A stretch of DNA of 64,000 bases, from the NCBI GenBank assembly GCA_024742405.1, contig JANSYP010000004.1, forward strand, positions 337,085 to 401,084. Direction: 5' to 3'. This document shows positions 59,626 to 64,000 of the stretch, in pieces (position 1 is the first letter of the stretch; each line of letters starts with the position of its first letter). A program made the position numbers and the translations under genes. Source of the stretch: Paracoccaceae bacterium (lineage in GTDB: Bacteria > Pseudomonadota > Alphaproteobacteria > Rhodobacterales > Rhodobacteraceae). The notes beneath the pieces are model-generated. The model did no database searches. It saw nothing but the letters and a program-made list of their open reading frames with translations, and was not told the DNA's origin.

Positions 59626-60011
59626 GTCGTTTCCAACCGATACCGATGCTGCGGGACGTACCAAACAAGTATTGCGACAGCTTGTCCCAAGGGCTTGATA
59701 CCGCGACTCACCGGGGCGGCGTCAACCTTAAACCTCCGGCCGATCCGGTGTCGGCGCGTGCTGGAGCGGTGCCCGATGTGTTGCGCCCGCCGACGCGCGG
59801 CGTTTCCGCCCGGTCATGCCCCGAAGTCATCCCTCGGGTTCTGGCAACGTCGGAGTAACAGGTCTGTTTTATGTAGTGAAATCGTCGGCATTTCACGAGG
59901 AAACGGGCATAAGATGGATGCGGAAGAGCCGAATGCTTGGTAGACAAAGTTGAGCAATTTTGACTCTGCGAGCCGGTTCCCGACGGGCAAGGCTCAGGAT
60001 GTGGTGCGAGT
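59626..60011. other. Intergenic region with divergent promoters
   Basis: 386 bases without a gene, between the small membrane protein and the Gfo/Idh/MocA gene. It contains an inverted repeat GTGAAAT-N7-ATTTCAC (59876-59896). Short open frames there have no support. Confidence 0.5.
59876..59896. promoter_or_regulatory. Inverted repeat upstream of the Gfo/Idh/MocA gene
   Basis: GTGAAAT-CGTCGGC-ATTTCAC, perfect 7-bp arms, 116 bases upstream of the start at 60012. The arms resemble the GTGAAA/TTTCAC part of the palindrome before the XRE-cupin gene. Confidence 0.45.
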
Positions 60012-61163
60012 ATGACGACCGGTATAGCGCTTGTAGGAACGGGCTACGTTGCCGACCTCTACCAAGCAACGCTCGGGAACTGGCAGGAGTCCCTCACGCT
60101 GTGCGGCGTCTATGACCGGCGGCCCGAGCGGCTGAAGCATTTCGCCAAGAAGTACGCGCTGTCGACCTATGACACGCTGGATGCCGTGCTGGCCGATCCG
60201 GCGGTTGAGATCGTCGTCAATCTCACCAACCCCGACCAGCACTATGAGATTTCGCGCCGCTGTCTGGAGAGCGGCCGGCACGTTTATAGCGAAAAGCCGC
60301 TCGCGCTCGACGTGGGCCAGGCGCAGGAGCTGGTCGATCTTGCGGCCGGGCGGGGGCTTCACATCGTGTCGGCGCCTTCCAGCGTGCTGGGCGAGTCCGC
60401 GCAGACGCTGTGGCAGGCGCTGCGGAAACGCCAGCGCGGGGCGCCGCGGCTGATCTATGCGGAAATGGATGACGGCCGGGTCCATCGGATGGGTTACCAG
60501 AACTGGAAGACGGCCTCCGGGGCCTATTGGCCTGCCGAGGACGAGTTTCGCACCGGCTGCACGCTGGAGCACGCGGGCTATGCGCTGACCTGGCTGGTTG
60601 CCATGTTCGGCCCGGTCCGCCGGGTCGTGACCGTCGCCCATTGCCTGATCCCGGACAAGGGCCCGCATACGCCCGAAAACTACACCACGCCGGATTACAC
60701 CTGCGCTTGCCTCGATTTCGACGACGGCGTCACGGCCCGGCTGACCAACAGCATCATCGCCCCCCATGACCACCACTTCCGCGTCTTCTGCGATGAGGGG
60801 ATCCTGTCGGTCGAGGAGACCTGGGATTTCTCGTCGCCAGTCCGGTCGGTCCCCCTGGGCGATACGCGGCTCAAGCGGCAGTTGCACAAGATCTTCGGGT
60901 TCGATCTGGGCAGGAACCTCAAGCCTGTGCAGCGCCGCAAGGTCGCCAGCGCGCGGCGCGGCTATCCGATGGATTTCGCGCTTGGCGTGTCCGAGATGGC
61001 GACGGCGATCAAGGAGGGACGTGCGCCACGGTTGGCTGGGGCCTATTCGCTGCACATCACCGAGGTCAGCCTGGCGATCCAACACCCCGAGCGGTTCGGG
61101 ACGGAGTACTTCCCGACATCCTCGCCCGATCCGGTGCGGCCGATGGATTGGGCCGAGAGCTGA
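60012..61163 (+). CDS. Gfo/Idh/MocA-family NAD(P)-dependent oxidoreductase
   Basis: A 383-residue cytoplasmic dehydrogenase of the glucose-fructose oxidoreductase/inositol dehydrogenase family. The Rossmann motif is ALVGTGYVADLY at 5-16, and the substrate-site motif is YSEKPLALDV near 93-102. The C-terminal half has HAGYALTWL and the DFDDGVTARLTNS strand. The substrate is probably a sugar or cyclitol; it cannot be read from sequence. It is a single gene. Confidence 0.9.
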   Translation: MTTGIALVGTGYVADLYQATLGNWQESLTLCGVYDRRPERLKHFAKKYALSTYDTLDAVLADPAVEIVVNLTNPDQHYEISRRCLESGRHVYSEKPLALDVGQAQELVDLAAGRGLHIVSAPSSVLGESAQTLWQALRKRQRGAPRLIYAEMDDGRVHRMGYQNWKTASGAYWPAEDEFRTGCTLEHAGYALTWLVAMFGPVRRVVTVAHCLIPDKGPHTPENYTTPDYTCACLDFDDGVTARLTNSIIAPHDHHFRVFCDEGILSVEETWDFSSPVRSVPLGDTRLKRQLHKIFGFDLGRNLKPVQRRKVASARRGYPMDFALGVSEMATAIKEGRAPRLAGAYSLHITEVSLAIQHPERFGTEYFPTSSPDPVRPMDWAES

Positions 61164-61355
61164 ACGCACCCGGGTTGGGGCGTCGGTGGCGGCGTTGAGG
61201 GTAGGTCCCTCGGGCGGAACGCGGGTGGCGCTATTGCGGGCCTTCTGTTTGATACGCGCAAGGGCTTCGCAGACGACGGCGCACGGCCTAGGGGTGCTCC
61301 CCTCGCGACCCTCCCGTGTCTACCATGGACGGTTGGTGCCAAGGCCGGGCTCAAA

Positions 61356-61412
61356 GCCCCCCAAGCAAAAGAAAGCGAGTCGCGCGAGAATGATCGCGCC
61401 ACCTTGGGGGGC
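61356..61412. repeat. Perfect 10-bp inverted repeat
   Basis: GCCCCCCAAG (61356-61365) and CTTGGGGGGC (61403-61412) enclose a 37-base segment with an internal CGCG...CGCG pair. It lies about 190 bases after the Gfo/Idh/MocA stop. Confidence 0.55.
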
Positions 61413-61446
61413 AGGCCGACAAACTGCGCGCGGTACAGGAGCGGTC

Positions 61447-61488
61447 CGCAGCGTATCGGAGGAGTTTTCAGCCGGTCGATACGCTGCG
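61447..61488. repeat. Perfect 12-bp inverted repeat
   Basis: CGCAGCGTATCG (61447-61458) and CGATACGCTGCG (61477-61488), 18-base loop, 20 bases after the stop of the RTX-type gene on the minus strand. No T tract; likely the structured 3' end of that transcript. Confidence 0.6.
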
Positions 61489-61507
61489 CGGGTTTCTCGG
61501 CACGCCG

Positions 61508-64000
61508 TCAGGCTAGGAAATTGTCGATATCGCCCACATAGGACACCAGAATGTCGTCCTCGGTCAGATCAAACGAACCGTCGCCGCGGTCCGCGCCCTT
61601 CAGCGATTCCGCACCGCTGCCCTGCACCAGGATCGCGCCGCCACCGCTGACGGTGAGCAGAACGGCCCCCGCGCCCTGGTCGGTGACAATGATGTCGCCC
61701 TCGAAGGTCGCGTCGAAGACGAACCAGTCCTCGGATGCGTCGAAGTCGGTGACGGTATCGACATCGCCGCCGGTGTGGCCGTCGGCAAAATCGGTGCCAA
61801 AGACAAACGCGTCCGCCTGGGCGCCGCCGGTCATCGTGTCGACGCCCGAGCCTCCGACGAGCCTGTCGATGCCATCGCCGCCGCTGAGGAAATCGTCTCC
61901 GCCTTCGCCACGGAGCACGTCGTTGCCGCCGTTCCCCTGAAGCTGGTTGTTCGCCCCGTTGCCGATGATCAGGTCACCGGCAGAGCCACCGGACACGGTT
62001 GACCCCGGGCCGAGCGCAAGGCCTGCATTCGACCCAAGCGTTCCGTCGACGATGCCGATTTCCTGAGCGAGGAACGTGGCCATCGCTTGCGCATAAGTCG
62101 CGTAGCCGGCCTCGGTGAAGTGCACATTGTCCGCTGTCAGATCGTCGACAGTCCAGGGGTTCTCGAACAAGTGCAGGTTCGGATAGAGCGCCTGTAGATC
62201 GGTGATCGCGCCCCGGATCCCCTGCTGGTAGGTGCCGTTTCCGACATCGCCCAGGACCCGGACATCATCGACGATGCTGAAGCCCTCGTTGATGAACTCG
62301 GCGAACTGCGCCTCCTCGGGGCCGGAAATGGTCTTCGGCGGGCTGGTCGAGATGACCATATGCTTGTCGAGTGTGCCGGTCGCTCCGTAGAACTGCTCGA
62401 CCGCCAGAACCGTGTTGCTGACGATGCCTTCGAACCGCCGATTGAAATTGTTGGCGTCGTAGTCGTTCGTGCCGGCCATGAAGAGCAGAACGTCGGGGTC
62501 GTGCGCCGCGACGTTGTCGGGGATGTTCGCGGTCTCGCTGCGCCCGTCCAGGATCTTGGCCAGGGACACGCCGCCCTCCGCGGAATGGGCACGGTCGAGC
62601 ATGCGCTCGGGGCCATTGGCCGTGCTGCCGACATAGTCGATCCAGACATCGTCCGACAGAAGGGTCTCGAAGAGATCCTCGCGCCAGCCTTCAAACGTCT
62701 CGAGGTCAAAGGGCTGCGTCGTGTCGCCGACACCGACCGACAGCGAGTCGCCAATCACCAGCACTTTCGACGCGGCCGTATAGGTGCCCGCGCCCATGTC
62801 GATCGACAGGGCCGTGGTGAACCCGCTGAAGTCGACGATGGGGCTGGTATCGAGTGTGAGGCCGGGTCCTGGGACGGTGGCTGTGTTGCCTGTGATGTCG
62901 GTTGCGGTGACGGAGCTGGTGAGCGGTCCGTCGGCGAGGGTGCTGAGATCGAGTACGACTGTGCCGTCGGCGGCGAGCAGGCCGGTGACCGATGCGACCC
63001 CGTCCGAGATGGTGATCTCGGCGGTGGCGTCGGCGTCGATGCCGGCGACGGTGAAGCTGACGGCACCGACCTCGTTGGCATCGATCGCCAGATCCGGCGC
63101 GCTGAGCGCCAGGTTGCCGTCGGCATCCGCGCTTTCGTCGGGGACCGGTGTGCTATCGAGCGTCAGGCCGGGTCCCGCGACTGTGGCTGTGTTGCCTGTG
63201 GTGTCGGTTGCGGTGACGGAGCTGGTGAGCGGTCCGTCGGCGAGGGGGCTGAGGTCGAGCACGACGGTGCCGTCGGCGGCAAGCAGGCCGGTGACGGAGC
63301 TCACACCATCGGAGACGGTGATCTCGGCGGTGGCGTCGGCATCGATGCCGGCGACGGTGAAGCTGACGGCGCCCAGCTCGTTGGCGTCGATGTCCAGGTC
63401 CGGCGCGCTGAGCGCCAGGTTGCCGTCGGCATCCGCGCTCTCGTCGGGGACCGGCGCGCCGATCGGCGCATCGGAGGCGACCAGTGCCAGGCCGGCGGGC
63501 ACCGGCACGCTGGCGGAATTGCCGGTGTCGTCGACGATCGCGCCGCCGGCGTCGAAGCTGTAGGCGCGCAGCAGGTCGGGGGTGGTGCCGTCCAGCGTGT
63601 CGCCCATGGTCTCGGCGATCTCGCTGGCGCTGCGCTCCACATCCCAGATCCGCAGATTGTCGAGCTTGCCGTCGATCCCGCCGCCGGCGGGGCTGGCGGC
63701 GATGGAGCGCACGAAGAACGGCTTGTCCCACTCTGCGCTGCCGGTCGCGTCGAGCACGCCGTTGATATAGATGCGCGAGATGCCGTCGTCGTCGCGGGTG
63801 ACGGCATAGTGGGTCCAGACGCCGGCGGTGGCCTCGGTGGTGGCCTCGACGCGGGTGCGGTCGCCCTTGCCCTTGGAATAGAGCTGCAGCGCGCCGCCGC
63901 TGAAATAGAGCCCCTGGTCGTCGCCGTTGCGCACGATGCCCGGCTGCAGATCCGACGACGCGTCGGGATCCAGGTAGACCCAGGTCTCGATGGTGAAGGC
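61508..64000 (-). CDS. Secreted LamG-Ig-SGNH-RTX protein, 5' part outside the window
   Basis: The 3' part of a large secreted protein; the frame is open to the last base of the window. In order from the window edge: a LamG/concanavalin-like domain (ETWVYLDPDASSD, TRDDDGISRIYINGV, LDNLRIWDVERS); two Ig-like repeats of 102 residues; an SGNH/GDSL hydrolase (VLVIGDSLSVGVG with the Ser, FMAGTND, and NVHFTEAGYATYA with the Asp/His); RTX calcium-binding nonapeptides (GGNDVLRGEGGDDFLSGGDG); and an M10-type C-terminal domain ending SYVGDIDNFLA. RTX and the end point to type I secretion. The SGNH domain suggests esterase or lipase activity on a surface polymer. No type I secretion genes are in the window. 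Confidence 0.88.
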   Translation of the reverse strand, partial: AFTIETWVYLDPDASSDLQPGIVRNGDDQGLYFSGGALQLYSKGKGDRTRVEATTEATAGVWTHYAVTRDDDGISRIYINGVLDATGSAEWDKPFFVRSIAASPAGGGIDGKLDNLRIWDVERSASEIAETMGDTLDGTTPDLLRAYSFDAGGAIVDDTGNSASVPVPAGLALVASDAPIGAPVPDESADADGNLALSAPDLDIDANELGAVSFTVAGIDADATAEITVSDGVSSVTGLLAADGTVVLDLSPLADGPLTSSVTATDTTGNTATVAGPGLTLDSTPVPDESADADGNLALSAPDLAIDANEVGAVSFTVAGIDADATAEITISDGVASVTGLLAADGTVVLDLSTLADGPLTSSVTATDITGNTATVPGPGLTLDTSPIVDFSGFTTALSIDMGAGTYTAASKVLVIGDSLSVGVGDTTQPFDLETFEGWREDLFETLLSDDVWIDYVGSTANGPERMLDRAHSAEGGVSLAKILDGRSETANIPDNVAAHDPDVLLFMAGTNDYDANNFNRRFEGIVSNTVLAVEQFYGATGTLDKHMVISTSPPKTISGPEEAQFAEFINEGFSIVDDVRVLGDVGNGTYQQGIRGAITDLQALYPNLHLFENPWTVDDLTADNVHFTEAGYATYAQAMATFLAQEIGIVDGTLGSNAGLALGPGSTVSGGSAGDLIIGNGANNQLQGNGGNDVLRGEGGDDFLSGGDGIDRLVGGSGVDTMTGGAQADAFVFGTDFADGHTGGDVDTVTDFDASEDWFVFDATFEGDIIVTDQGAGAVLLTVSGGGAILVQGSGAESLKGADRGDGSFDLTEDDILVSYVGDIDNFLA
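62843..63148 (-). repeat. Ig-like domain repeat, second copy
   Basis: A 306-base unit (102 residues from PVPDESADADGN) within the RTX-type gene, next to a nearly identical copy; I count about nine residue differences. Confidence 0.85.
63149..63454 (-). repeat. Ig-like domain repeat, first copy
   Basis: The tandem partner of the unit at 62843-63148; same length, in frame. High identity at base level suggests recent duplication or gene conversion. Confidence 0.85.

Larger units (their letters stand above)
61164..61507. other. Intergenic region with two inverted repeats
   Basis: 344 bases between convergent genes with no supported coding frame. It holds two perfect inverted repeats (61356-61412 and 61447-61488), and is an obvious place for a structured 3' end or a small RNA. 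Confidence 0.5.

Overview
The window is high-GC, tightly packed chromosomal DNA from an alphaproteobacterium, most likely a Rhodobacterales (Roseobacter-type) marine or host-associated heterotroph. The inference rests on family content: DUF1127, DUF1150, DUF1217 and YdcH small proteins, a VPLPA-CTERM protein, a MocR-type tauR with tpa, xsc and tauABC, twin FAD-GcvT dehydrogenases, groESL behind a CIRCE element, and a class A RNase P RNA. I saw no transposase, integrase, phage gene, CRISPR array, tRNA or rRNA. Gene strand alternates often, and most operons are short with ATGA or TGATG overlaps.

Layout. 1-2.4 kb: end of a pyruvate dehydrogenase E2 gene and a lipoyl-carrying E3. 2.4-7.6 kb: PQQ-type sugar dehydrogenase, FabH-like synthase, metallo-beta-lactamase-fold hydrolase, ceramidase-like membrane protein, and a di-heme cytochrome c peroxidase behind a perfect FNR box. 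7.8-12.8 kb: gatCA, an Excalibur lipoprotein, a cell-wall amidase, rnpB, a small molybdopterin-domain-like secreted protein, rpmG and a GNAT enzyme. 12.9-20.1 kb: VPLPA-CTERM protein, Bax-inhibitor-1 protein, DUF1127, LysR, quinone oxidoreductase, an XRE regulator behind a sigma-54-type promoter, HisN-like phosphatase and 8-oxoguanine deaminase. 20.2-26.9 kb: a secreted hypothetical protein, a five-repeat DUF1217 protein, a divergent LysR/TauE pair and groESL. 27-38.5 kb: GNAT, EamA, NUDIX, purKE, YdcH, Hsp20-DUF1150, trxB, Lrp, the lgt-MidA-pgeF operon, ubiK and an alpha/beta hydrolase.

38.5-55 kb is the most coherent metabolic region. Two FAD-GcvT dehydrogenases lie behind an XRE-cupin regulator. 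Next to them is a complete taurine dissimilation set: TauABC imports taurine, Tpa transaminates it to sulfoacetaldehyde, and Xsc cleaves that to sulfite and acetyl phosphate, under the MocR-type regulator TauR. Related TCTGGA-type palindromes sit before xsc, before tauR and between tpa and tauA. The phosphotransacetylase that usually accompanies xsc is not in the window. TauC has an extra periplasmic Ig-like insertion whose strand order looks circularly permuted, and a Tat-lipoprotein-like amidohydrolase overlaps its 3' end.

55-64 kb holds a ClbS/DfsB protein, an orphan iron-binding protein, an orphan pxpA, a two-gene unit coding for an unknown protein and a stand-alone SARP-like winged helix behind 11-bp-phased direct repeats, two small membrane proteins, a Gfo/Idh/MocA oxidoreductase, and the 3' part of a large secreted LamG-Ig-SGNH-RTX protein that runs off the window. 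The best candidates for something undescribed are the SARP-like unit, the TauC insertion with its downstream amidohydrolase, the tandem ribbon-helix-helix-like protein after groEL, and the sigma-54/iteron promoter of the XRE gene. All calls are from reading the sequence; no database search was run.
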